This document shows, one piece after another, positions 1 through 6,425 of a stretch of DNA of 64,000 bases. The notes under the pieces were generated by a model. The model had not been told where the DNA came from and searched no databases. It saw only the letters and a list, made by a program, of their open reading frames with translations. Origin of the DNA: a gamma proteobacterium HdN1 (GTDB taxonomy: Bacteria; Pseudomonadota; Gammaproteobacteria; Pseudomonadales; Ketobacteraceae); NCBI GenBank assembly GCA_000198515.1, contig FP929140.1:904527-968526 (forward strand), read 5' to 3'. How positions within the stretch are numbered: the stretch's first letter is position 1; each line of letters opens with the position of its first letter. The translations under genes were made by a program, and so were the position numbers.

Positions 1-1
1 G

Positions 2-607
2 AACGTGGTGATCGACGTTGAGTCCGAAGATCAGGGCTCCATCATGGAAAAACTCGGTATGCGTAAAGCCGAGCTTGTGGACATGGCGCCAGATGGCAAG
101 GGCCGCGTGCGCATGGAATTTATCGCACCCTCCCGCGGGTTGATCGGTTTCCGCTCGGAATTTATGACGTTGACTTCCGGTACGGGCATCATGAACTCCA
201 CGTTCTCACACTACGGTGAAATCAAAGAAGGTGAAGTGGTCAAACGCCAGAACGGTGTGCTGGTGTCGATGATTACTGGTAAGGTTCTGGGGTATGCGCT
301 GTTCAACCTGCAAGAGCGTGGCCGTTTGTTCGTAGACCCGAACGTAGAAGTTTACGAAGGGCAGATTATCGGCATCCATAGCCGCGACAATGATCTTGTC
401 GTGAACCCGACCAAGGGTAAGCAGCTGACTAACTTCCGCGCTTCTGGCAGCGATGAAAACATCCTGCTGACGCCACCGATCCGCTTCTCGCTGGAGCAGG
501 CGCTTGATTTTATCGACAAGGACGAGCTGGTAGAAGTCACGCCCAAGTCGATCCGCCTGCGTAAGAAGCATCTGAAAGAGCATGAGCGTCGCCGCGGCAA
601 GGATTGA
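2..607 (+). CDS. typA: Translational GTPase TypA/BipA, C-terminal part (5' end outside window)
   Basis: Only the last 201 codons are present, and the frame is already open at the window edge. TypA (BipA) is a ribosome-binding GTPase of the EF-G family, usually about 600 residues, involved in ribosome assembly and stress or cold adaptation. The visible part covers the EF-G domain V-like region and the TypA-specific C-terminal domain. The segment RGLIGFRSEFMTLTSGTG and the basic tail ending KEHERRRGKD are characteristic. The G domain is not in the window. A rho-independent terminator follows 54 bp downstream, so this is the last gene of its transcript. Identification is confident from the conserved C-terminus. 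Confidence 0.95.
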   Translation, partial: NVVIDVESEDQGSIMEKLGMRKAELVDMAPDGKGRVRMEFIAPSRGLIGFRSEFMTLTSGTGIMNSTFSHYGEIKEGEVVKRQNGVLVSMITGKVLGYALFNLQERGRLFVDPNVEVYEGQIIGIHSRDNDLVVNPTKGKQLTNFRASGSDENILLTPPIRFSLEQALDFIDKDELVEVTPKSIRLRKKHLKEHERRRGKD

Positions 608-660
608 TCTGCGGCGGAAAGCGCGAGTGTAGTATTCTTCTCGTAGTCATTTGAATGAAC

Positions 661-694
661 AAAAAAGCCGAGCCGGAAACGTCTCGGCTTTTTT
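661..694 (+). terminator. Rho-independent terminator after typA
   Basis: A perfect 12-bp inverted repeat (AAAAAAGCCGAG paired with CTCGGCTTTTTT) around a 10-nt loop ends in a T run. The A-run on the 5' side makes it potentially bidirectional. Confidence 0.9.
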
Positions 695-795
695 GTGCGC
701 GCGTGTAAAGCCATCCGGGTGAATAACCGGCCCTAACGATTTTGTGACTTTGCGGTCGCAGAAAGTTGGGGTTCTGGTTGAATAGCGGTTGACGC

Positions 796-833
796 ATGAC
801 TGACGGTCACTTATATTTATGACCATCGGTCAT
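796..833. promoter_or_regulatory. Tandem dyad, possible operator pair
   Basis: In the 318-bp gap between typA and the small gene at 926 there is a perfect palindrome, ATGACC-ATC-GGTCAT (819-833). A weaker copy, ATGACT-GAC-GGTCAC, lies at 796-810, with starts 23 bp apart. Short dyads with a 3-nt spacer, spaced about two helical turns apart, look like binding sites for a dimeric repressor. No regulator gene lies next to them in the window, so the protein is unknown. Apart from this and the typA terminator I see nothing else in the gap. Confidence 0.4.
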
Positions 834-925
834 GAGTGATCCAGTTCGCAAAAATACGCGCCGCTCGCTGACCTAGGCATCACCTGACTGAGTTGGGTGA
901 ATTTAGTAAGTTAGGGAGGTTCCCC

Positions 926-1126
926 ATGGAACTATTAGTTATCGCCACCGTACTGTCTTTTGCAAATATCTTTGGAACTCAAGTAGTTACCAGCCAGATG
1001 CCGCAGTTTGTTGGCCAAGAATATCCGCAGCCGGTTCAGCAGCAGGTGAGCATGAGACATGCAGATGAGCCAAAGTCTTTGTTTGAGGCCGTTGAGAAGT
1101 TCAAAAAAGAGAAAGGCCTGATTTGA
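926..1126 (+). CDS. Small hypothetical membrane protein (66 aa)
   Basis: This is a 66-residue protein not recognised as any named family. Residues 1-20 (MELLVIATVLSFANIFGTQV) are hydrophobic and should form a membrane segment or uncleaved signal anchor. The rest is polar, with a Gln/Pro-rich middle and a charged helical end, KSLFEAVEKFKKEKGLI. The ATG at 926 is chosen because a strong AGGGAGGT ribosome binding site sits 6 nt upstream; an in-frame start 33 nt earlier has no such site. A clear terminator at 1229-1259 follows, so it is probably a monocistronic gene. The dyads at 796-833 could control it. Function unknown. Confidence 0.65.
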   Translation: MELLVIATVLSFANIFGTQVVTSQMPQFVGQEYPQPVQQQVSMRHADEPKSLFEAVEKFKKEKGLI

Positions 1127-1228
1127 TGCTGAGTTGTGATCCGCAGCTTTGCTTGACGAGGGATTTTGATTTTTAGCGAGCGCTTCATTCGACGGTTGTG
1201 GCTAGGATGGCCGACCTATTATGCTCGT

Positions 1229-1259
1229 AAGCCCCAGTTTCGGCTGGGGCTATTTTTTT
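1229..1259 (+). terminator. Rho-independent terminator after the small membrane protein gene
   Basis: Stem AGCCCCAG / CTGGGGCT, loop TTTCGG, followed by ATTTTTTTG. It lies about 100 bp after the stop codon at 1126. The rest of the gap 1127-1479 holds only a short tandem repeat (1360-1385) and presumably the tRNA promoter; TATACT at 1339-1344 is a possible -10 box, with TTGTCA 19 bp upstream. Confidence 0.85.
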
Positions 1260-1359
1260 GCGGTCATTTGCGGTTATAGAGGTAGTTTGATGGCAAGAAA
1301 GCCACTTAGGGGCTTGTCAATATCGGCACGGATTCTGATATACTGTGCGCCGGTATCTT

Positions 1360-1385
1360 GCTGATACTGCTAGCTGATACTGCTA
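1360..1385. repeat. 13-bp tandem duplication upstream of tRNA-Gly
   Basis: GCTGATACTGCTA occurs twice head to tail (1360-1372 and 1373-1385). It is one of several short perfect tandem duplications in the window. Confidence 0.85.
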
Positions 1386-1479
1386 GAGGTGGCACTCCTT
1401 ACGCTGCCTTTTTCGTCCTTCGATGCCAGCCCGTTTGACGCAGATCCGTTTGACGGAAGTGGGCGGGCACTGTCAATCT

Positions 1480-1553
1480 GCGGGTGTAGTTCAATGGTAG
1501 AACTGCAGCTTCCCAAGCTGCTAGCGTGGGTTCGATTCCCATCACCCGCTCCA
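1480..1553 (+). tRNA. tRNA-Gly (anticodon CCC)
   Basis: A full cloverleaf is visible. The acceptor stem GCGGGTG (1480-1486) pairs with CACCCGC (1543-1549), followed by discriminator T and an encoded CCA (1551-1553). The anticodon stem GCAGC/GCTGC encloses the 7-nt loop TTCCCAA, giving anticodon CCC at 1512-1514, which reads the GGG glycine codon. The T-loop has the usual TTCGATT. No copy of its 3' end is seen at the far side of the neighbouring restriction island, so it does not look like that island's integration site. Confidence 0.95.
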
Positions 1554-1606
1554 CTTCGACTTTCTCGGGAGTTCTACGGAACGGCACGGAACGTCGTATG
1601 TCATTG

Positions 1607-1816
1607 TCATGATTGAGATTTTTGCTCGGCCTCGACCCGCTTACATCCAGTGAGAACCACTGACATTAAGAGAGCCGTAGCCATTTTTAGGATTCCTTTC
1701 TCCCGCTCAATTTTTCGGATTCGTGCACCTAGTTCTTGTATCCGCTGCTGATCGAGCACTAAACGCGCAGTCTCGCGCTTGAATTCAACGGAAAAAACTC
1801 TTTTGTTCTTTGCCAT
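1607..1816 (-). pseudogene. IS3-family transposase OrfA, internally deleted relic
   Basis: The reading frame starts like an IS3-type OrfA (MAKNKRVFSVEFKRETARL...) and continues with the leucine-zipper part IQELGARIRKIEREKGILK and ATALLMS. About 30-40 residues normally found between them, including most of the helix-turn-helix, are missing. After ATALLMS the sequence leaves the family, and no OrfB follows. IS3 elements make a fused OrfAB transposase by frameshifting; this copy cannot be active. The likely outer end of the element is near 1859-1878, where the sequence TGTCCAGAATTATTAGACCA follows the short 5' leader. A second piece of the same gene lies at 9731-9787 in the opposite orientation. 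Confidence 0.75.
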
Positions 1817-1878
1817 TGAACACCTCAGTAGGAGGCAGTAGTTTACTACCTATAAGAGTGTCCAGAATTATTAGACCA

Positions 1879-1971
1879 CTACACTCCGAGGTGGACGAAT
1901 GGGTGCGTGCCGGGGGTGCGGATGAAGACAGCAGCGCACCCGCTGAACAGAACAATGAGAACAACGCATGA
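1879..1971 (+). pseudogene. 3' remnant of a gene truncated by the IS, overlapping hsdM
   Basis: Immediately inside the IS boundary an open frame runs for about 30 codons, reads EVDEWVRAGGADEDSSAP then AEQNNENNA, and stops at 1969-1971. Its TGA overlaps the hsdM start in an ATGA arrangement, the same coupling used between the other genes of this operon. This is good evidence that it is the tail of a former first gene of the operon whose 5' part was lost when the IS inserted. The preserved tail is too short and too low in complexity to identify the family. Confidence 0.55.
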
Positions 1972-4163
1972 ACGTGCAACAACTTGAAAACGAACTGTGG
2001 GAAGCCGCCGACCAGCTGCGCGCCAACTCCAAGCTCACCGCCGCCGAATACTCTATGCCGGTGCTGGGCCTGATCTTCCTGCGCCATGCGGATAACCGCT
2101 TCAAGGCTTATCTACCTGAGATCGAAGCCGATATTCCGCCGCAGGTGCCCGCCGCCCAGCGCGAGGAGCTGATCAAGCTCGGTTTTCAAGGCAAAGCCGC
2201 CATTTACTTGCCGGAAGCGGCGCGCTTCGACCGCATCGCCAGCCTGCCGCAAGGCGCCAAGGTGGGCGAGATCATCGACGCCGCCATGGACGCAGTGGAG
2301 GCTGAATATCCGGTGCTCTCTGGCGCATTGCCGCGTGGCTATGCCGCCTTCGAACCGGACCTTTTGGCCGATCTGGTCAAGATTTTCGACCGCCCCGCCA
2401 TCAAAGCCGCCACCGGCGATGTGTTCGGGCGCATTTACGAATACTTTCTTAATAAGTTCGCCATGAGTGGCGCGCAGGAAGGCGGCGAGTTCTTCACACC
2501 ACCCTCGCTGGTGCGCATGATCGTGGGTGTTATCGAACCAGGCCACGGCCTAGTGCTCGATCCGGCCTGCGGCTCGGCGGGCATGTTCGTGCAGACCGGC
2601 CACTTCATCGAAGACGTGCGCCACCAAGTGGTCAATGACTCCGTCACCTTCCACGGCCAGGAAAAAAGCGATACCAACACCAAACTGGCGCGCATGAACC
2701 TGGTGGTGCATGGGCTGGACGCCTCCAACATCCGCCAGGGCAATACCTTCTACGACCAAGCCGAACACCTAATCGGCCAGTGCGATTTCGTCATGGCCAA
2801 CCCGCCCTTCAACGTGGACGGGGTGGACACCAAAAAGGTGGAGGCGCAGGTGGATGCCGTAGCAAACGGCGGGCGCTTACCCTTCGGCCTGCCCGGTACC
2901 AATGCCAAAACCGGGGCTATCAGCAACGCCAACAGCCTTTGGGTTCAGTACTTCTACGCCTACCTAAACGACACGGGCCGCGCCGGTTTCGTTATGGCCT
3001 CCAGCGCCTCGGACGCCGGTAACAAAGACCGCGACATCCGCGAGCAACTGGTCAAAACCGGCCATGTCGATGTGATGATGGCCATCGGCAACAAGTTTTT
3101 CTACACCCGCAGCCTGCCCTGCACCCTATGGTTTTTCGATAAAGGCAAGCCGCAAGACCTGCAAAACCAAGTACTGATGATCGACGCGCGCAACGTCTAT
3201 ACCGTGGTGTCGGCGCGCTCGCATGTGTTTACCGATGAGCAGCTGGCTAACCTCAACGCCATTGTTTGGCTGCACCGGGGCGAGCGCGAGAAATTCATCG
3301 CCCTGGTGGCCCGCTATCAGCGGCAGGTAGATGATTGGCTGGCCGCCATTCCCGCCCGTATTGAAGCGGATACCGCTGCCGTGCAGACCTTGGCTGCGCC
3401 GCTGCAAGCGTTTGCCAATCAAGCCACGCTGGCTGAGTTGAATGCCGACCAAGCCGAAGATGCGCGAATCGCCCAAGCCCAGCTTGATGCTTTCAAGGCC
3501 GAGCTAACCACTGCCCAAACCGACACAGCCACGGCGGACGCCATCGCCGCCTTGCTCAGCGCCTGCACAGCAGCTCACGCCGCTATTGAGGTCGTTCGGG
3601 CTGAGCCTGTCGAAGCCCACGCCACCCAAGTGACGCTGCAAGCCGCGCTTGATGCCTTAGGCCCGCAGCTCAAAGCCACCAGCAAGCTGCTCGAAGCCCG
3701 CCACAAACGCTGGCTAAAACTCTTGGACACGGCGGAGAAACAGCTACGCGCCCGCCAAAGCAAAGCCTTCGACGGCAAAGCCGCCCGGGAGGCCAAGCAC
3801 GCTCTGCTGGCTGCTGATGCCAAGAAAAACGAAGCCCCGACGGTGCGCGACGCGGCGCTCGACGCGCTCAAGCAAGCCGCCTATTTCATCCATCAGGTGC
3901 ATTGGCTGCACAGCCGCTTTCCGCAGGCTTTGTTTGAGGATGTGGCCGGCCTATGCAAGGCCGTCAGCATCGAGGACATCGCCGCTAGTGATTACTCGCT
4001 CACGCCGGGGCGCTACGTGGGCGTGGCGGCTGCGGTGGAGGACGACGAGGACGACTTCGCCGACAAGCTGCGTGCGATTCACGAGGAGCTGGCCGAGCTA
4101 AATGATAAGGCGGTGGAGTTGGCGGGGCGGATTGCCAGCAACTTTGAGGAGTTGGTGAGATGA
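1968..4163 (+). CDS. hsdM: Type I restriction-modification system DNA methylase subunit (HsdM)
   Basis: This N6-adenine methyltransferase subunit (731 aa) forms an M2S complex with HsdS and methylates host DNA; with HsdR it forms the restriction enzyme. Residues 1-150 are the helical HsdM N-terminal domain. The SAM-binding motif I is LDPACGSAGMF (about residue 196) and the catalytic motif IV is NPPF (about residue 278). The protein is longer than the usual 500-550 residues because of an Ala-rich helical C-terminal part (about 450-731), probably coiled coil. In that part an in-frame stretch, VVRAEPVEAHA, is encoded by a REP-like repeat (3594-3618). Its start overlaps a truncated upstream gene and its stop overlaps hsdS by ATGA, so the operon is translationally coupled. 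Confidence 0.95.
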   Translation: MNVQQLENELWEAADQLRANSKLTAAEYSMPVLGLIFLRHADNRFKAYLPEIEADIPPQVPAAQREELIKLGFQGKAAIYLPEAARFDRIASLPQGAKVGEIIDAAMDAVEAEYPVLSGALPRGYAAFEPDLLADLVKIFDRPAIKAATGDVFGRIYEYFLNKFAMSGAQEGGEFFTPPSLVRMIVGVIEPGHGLVLDPACGSAGMFVQTGHFIEDVRHQVVNDSVTFHGQEKSDTNTKLARMNLVVHGLDASNIRQGNTFYDQAEHLIGQCDFVMANPPFNVDGVDTKKVEAQVDAVANGGRLPFGLPGTNAKTGAISNANSLWVQYFYAYLNDTGRAGFVMASSASDAGNKDRDIREQLVKTGHVDVMMAIGNKFFYTRSLPCTLWFFDKGKPQDLQNQVLMIDARNVYTVVSARSHVFTDEQLANLNAIVWLHRGEREKFIALVARYQRQVDDWLAAIPARIEADTAAVQTLAAPLQAFANQATLAELNADQAEDARIAQAQLDAFKAELTTAQTDTATADAIAALLSACTAAHAAIEVVRAEPVEAHATQVTLQAALDALGPQLKATSKLLEARHKRWLKLLDTAEKQLRARQSKAFDGKAAREAKHALLAADAKKNEAPTVRDAALDALKQAAYFIHQVHWLHSRFPQALFEDVAGLCKAVSIEDIAASDYSLTPGRYVGVAAAVEDDEDDFADKLRAIHEELAELNDKAVELAGRIASNFEELVR
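3594..3618. repeat. REP-like element inserted in frame inside hsdM
   Basis: The sequence GTTCGGGCTGAGCCTGTCGA, continuing AGCCC, matches a palindromic repeat that I recall as widespread in proteobacterial genomes, usually intergenic. Here it lies inside the helical C-terminal region of HsdM without breaking the frame and encodes the typical VRAEPVEA peptide. It has a central dyad (GGGCTGAGCC region). The match to the repeat family is from memory; I did not find another copy in this window. Confidence 0.6.
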
Positions 4164-5371
4164 GTTGGCCGAAACTGCCCTTGGATCAGCTTGGTTATGT
4201 GTCCCGTGGCCGTTCTCGACATCGGCCGCGCAACGATCCTTCGCTGTATGGTGGCTCATACCCATTCATTCAGACTGGCGACGTGAAGCATGCCAATTTC
4301 CGGATTTCTGATCACACCGCGACCTATAGTGAAGCTGGACTGGCCCAAAGCCGCCTATGGCCGAAAGACACGCTTTGCATCACGATTGCGGCCAACATCG
4401 CTGACACCGCTCTTCTCGGATATGAAGCCTGCTTTCCTGACAGCATCATTGGATTCATCGCTGACGAGGAAAAGGCAGATCCTCGCTTCGTAAAGTATTA
4501 CTTCGACATCATTCAGCGTGAGCTGCAGATGGTGTCCCAGGGTGCCACCCAAGACAATTTGAGCCAGGAAAAATTACTGTCGTTTGGGATTGCTTGTCCA
4601 CCGGTTGAAGTGCAACGCAAAGTTGCTGAAGTGCTCTCCGCCTACGACGACCTGATCGCCACCAACCAGCGCCGCATCGCCTTGCTCGAAGACGCCGCCC
4701 GCCGCCTCTACCGCGAGTGGTTTGTGCACCTGCGCTTTCCGGGCCATGAATCGGTAGCGGTGAAGGATGGGGTGCCGGAGGGGTGGTGTAAGAGGTCGAT
4801 GACTAGCGTGGCTGATTTCGTTAATGGATTTGCTTTCAAGCCCGAGCATTTAGGCGAAGCTGGTCTGCCTGTTGTAAAGATTCCCGAGCTTCGAAGCGGC
4901 ATCACGAGCAAGACACCCTACAACCTCGGGCACATTGTTCCACAGCGAAACCACATCACTACTGGGGATGTGCTTTTTTCGTGGTCGGCAACGTTACTAG
5001 TTAACGAATGGGGTGAAGGGCCAGCGTTGCTTAATCAACACCTGTTCAAGGTGATCCCACGCAATGAGCTGCACAAACGATTGGTACGATTCGCCGTCGA
5101 AGCGGCAATTCCAGAGCTCATAGGCCATGCTGTCGGGGCAACCATGCAGCACATCCGTCGTTCGGCATTGGACAACCATTTGATGTTGGTGCCTGACGAC
5201 ACAACCTCCGTGGCATTTGCTGCGCAGGCCGACCCAATGATGGACGCGGTACTGAACTTGACAGCTCAGAACAGAGAGCTGACGAAAGCCCGCGACCTCC
5301 TCCTCCCCAAACTTATGTCCGGCCAACTCGACGTCTCCAACATCCGCCTACCTGAGGAGGCCACGGCATGA
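4160..5371 (+). CDS. hsdS: Type I restriction-modification specificity subunit (HsdS)
   Basis: This subunit (403 aa) recognises a bipartite DNA target and sets the sequence specificity of the HsdM/HsdR complex. Two target-recognition domains are seen: one at about residues 5-155, ending near PPVEVQRKVAEVLSAYDD, and one at about 205-370. Each is followed by a conserved helical spacer; the first contains LIATNQRRIALLEDAARRLY and the last ends ARDLLLPKLMSGQLDVS. The middle of each recognition domain has base usage that looks less GC-rich than the neighbouring hsdM, as expected for parts swapped by recombination. It overlaps hsdM and the next gene by ATGA. Both half-repeats look intact, so specificity should be functional; the target sequence cannot be read from the gene. 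Confidence 0.93.
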   Translation: MSWPKLPLDQLGYVSRGRSRHRPRNDPSLYGGSYPFIQTGDVKHANFRISDHTATYSEAGLAQSRLWPKDTLCITIAANIADTALLGYEACFPDSIIGFIADEEKADPRFVKYYFDIIQRELQMVSQGATQDNLSQEKLLSFGIACPPVEVQRKVAEVLSAYDDLIATNQRRIALLEDAARRLYREWFVHLRFPGHESVAVKDGVPEGWCKRSMTSVADFVNGFAFKPEHLGEAGLPVVKIPELRSGITSKTPYNLGHIVPQRNHITTGDVLFSWSATLLVNEWGEGPALLNQHLFKVIPRNELHKRLVRFAVEAAIPELIGHAVGATMQHIRRSALDNHLMLVPDDTTSVAFAAQADPMMDAVLNLTAQNRELTKARDLLLPKLMSGQLDVSNIRLPEEATA

Positions 5372-6411
5372 CCACCTTGCCCAGCGCCAACGATCCCGCC
5401 TACGCCCAGTGGCTCACGGCACTGAAAACCCGCTTCCGGCAGGTGCAGCTCAAAGCAGCGGTGGCGGTGAATACCGAGCTGCTGCAGTTTTACTGGGCGT
5501 TGGGGGCAGACATTGCGGCGCAGCAGGCGCAGGCGCAGTGGGGCAGCGGCTTTCTGGCGCAGTTGAGCCAGGATTTGATGCGTGAGTTTCCGCAGGTCAA
5601 AGGGTTTTCACTGCGTAATCTCAAATATATTCGCCAATGGCACGCGTTTTGGCAGCCCAGCGTAATTGGGCAACAGGCTGTTGCCCAATTAACCGCCATC
5701 CCTTGGGGGCACAACCTGGCCATCATCAGCAAATGCCCCGACCCTGCTCAGGCGCTGTTCTACGTGCAACAAACCCAGCACCACGGCTGGAGCCGCGCGG
5801 TGCTGACGCATCAGATTGAAAGCGGCCTGTGGCAGCGCCAGGGGCAGGCGTTGAACAACTTTGCCCAGACGCTACCCGCGCCGCAGTCCGACTTGGCAGC
5901 GCAAGTGCTCAAAGATCCCTACATTTTCGATTTTTTGAGCCTGACCCCCGAGCACACCGAGCGCGAGCTGGAGACGGCACTCACCGAGCACATCACGCAA
6001 TTTCTGCTGGAGTTAGGCGCGGGCTTTGCCTATATGGGCCGCCAAGTGCCGCTGCAGGTAGGCGAGCGCGAGTTTTTCATTGACCTGCTTTTCTACCACG
6101 CACGCCTGCATTGCTATGTGGTGGTGGAGCTGAAGACGGTGGATTTCGAGCCCGAGTTTGCCGGCAAACTCAACTTTTACATCAAGGCTGTCGATGAGCA
6201 ACTGCGCGGCGCGCAGGACGCGCCCACCATTGGCCTGCTGCTGTGCAAAGGCAAAGACAAACTGGTGGCCGAATACGCGCTGTCGGATATACACAAGCCG
6301 CTGGGCCTGGCCAGCTACGAGCTATCGCACACCTTGCCTGAGACGCTGCGTGACCAGCTACCGAGCATCGAGCGCCTGGAAGCGGAGCTGGAAACCGCTG
6401 GCAAGCCCTGA
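5368..6411 (+). CDS. DUF1016 / YhcG-family PD-(D/E)xK nuclease
   Basis: This is a 347-residue protein of the DUF1016 (YhcG) family. The N-terminal domain (about 10-150) is helical and contains GFSLRNLKYIRQWHAF. The C-terminal domain (about 170-330) carries a PD-(D/E)xK nuclease core: FIDLLFYH at about residue 237 supplies the acidic residue and VVVELK at about 251-256 the E-x-K pair. Family members are often encoded within type I restriction operons. This one is sandwiched between hsdS (ATGA overlap) and hsdR (14-bp gap), so it is almost certainly co-expressed with them. Its contribution to restriction or to another defence step is not established; a role as accessory nuclease is inference. 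Confidence 0.88.
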   Translation: MTTLPSANDPAYAQWLTALKTRFRQVQLKAAVAVNTELLQFYWALGADIAAQQAQAQWGSGFLAQLSQDLMREFPQVKGFSLRNLKYIRQWHAFWQPSVIGQQAVAQLTAIPWGHNLAIISKCPDPAQALFYVQQTQHHGWSRAVLTHQIESGLWQRQGQALNNFAQTLPAPQSDLAAQVLKDPYIFDFLSLTPEHTERELETALTEHITQFLLELGAGFAYMGRQVPLQVGEREFFIDLLFYHARLHCYVVVELKTVDFEPEFAGKLNFYIKAVDEQLRGAQDAPTIGLLLCKGKDKLVAEYALSDIHKPLGLASYELSHTLPETLRDQLPSIERLEAELETAGKP

Positions 6412-6425
6412 CTGGAACCTGACAC

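Noticed and set aside
1480-1553. tRNA-Gly as attachment site of the adjacent hsd island
   Set aside because: No copy of the tRNA 3' end is seen near the other border (about 9.73-9.98 kb), and IS relics explain the borders better.
1389-1616. Open frame overlapping the tRNA-Gly gene
   Set aside because: It contains the whole tRNA in a sense frame and has no binding site; the tRNA explains the sequence.
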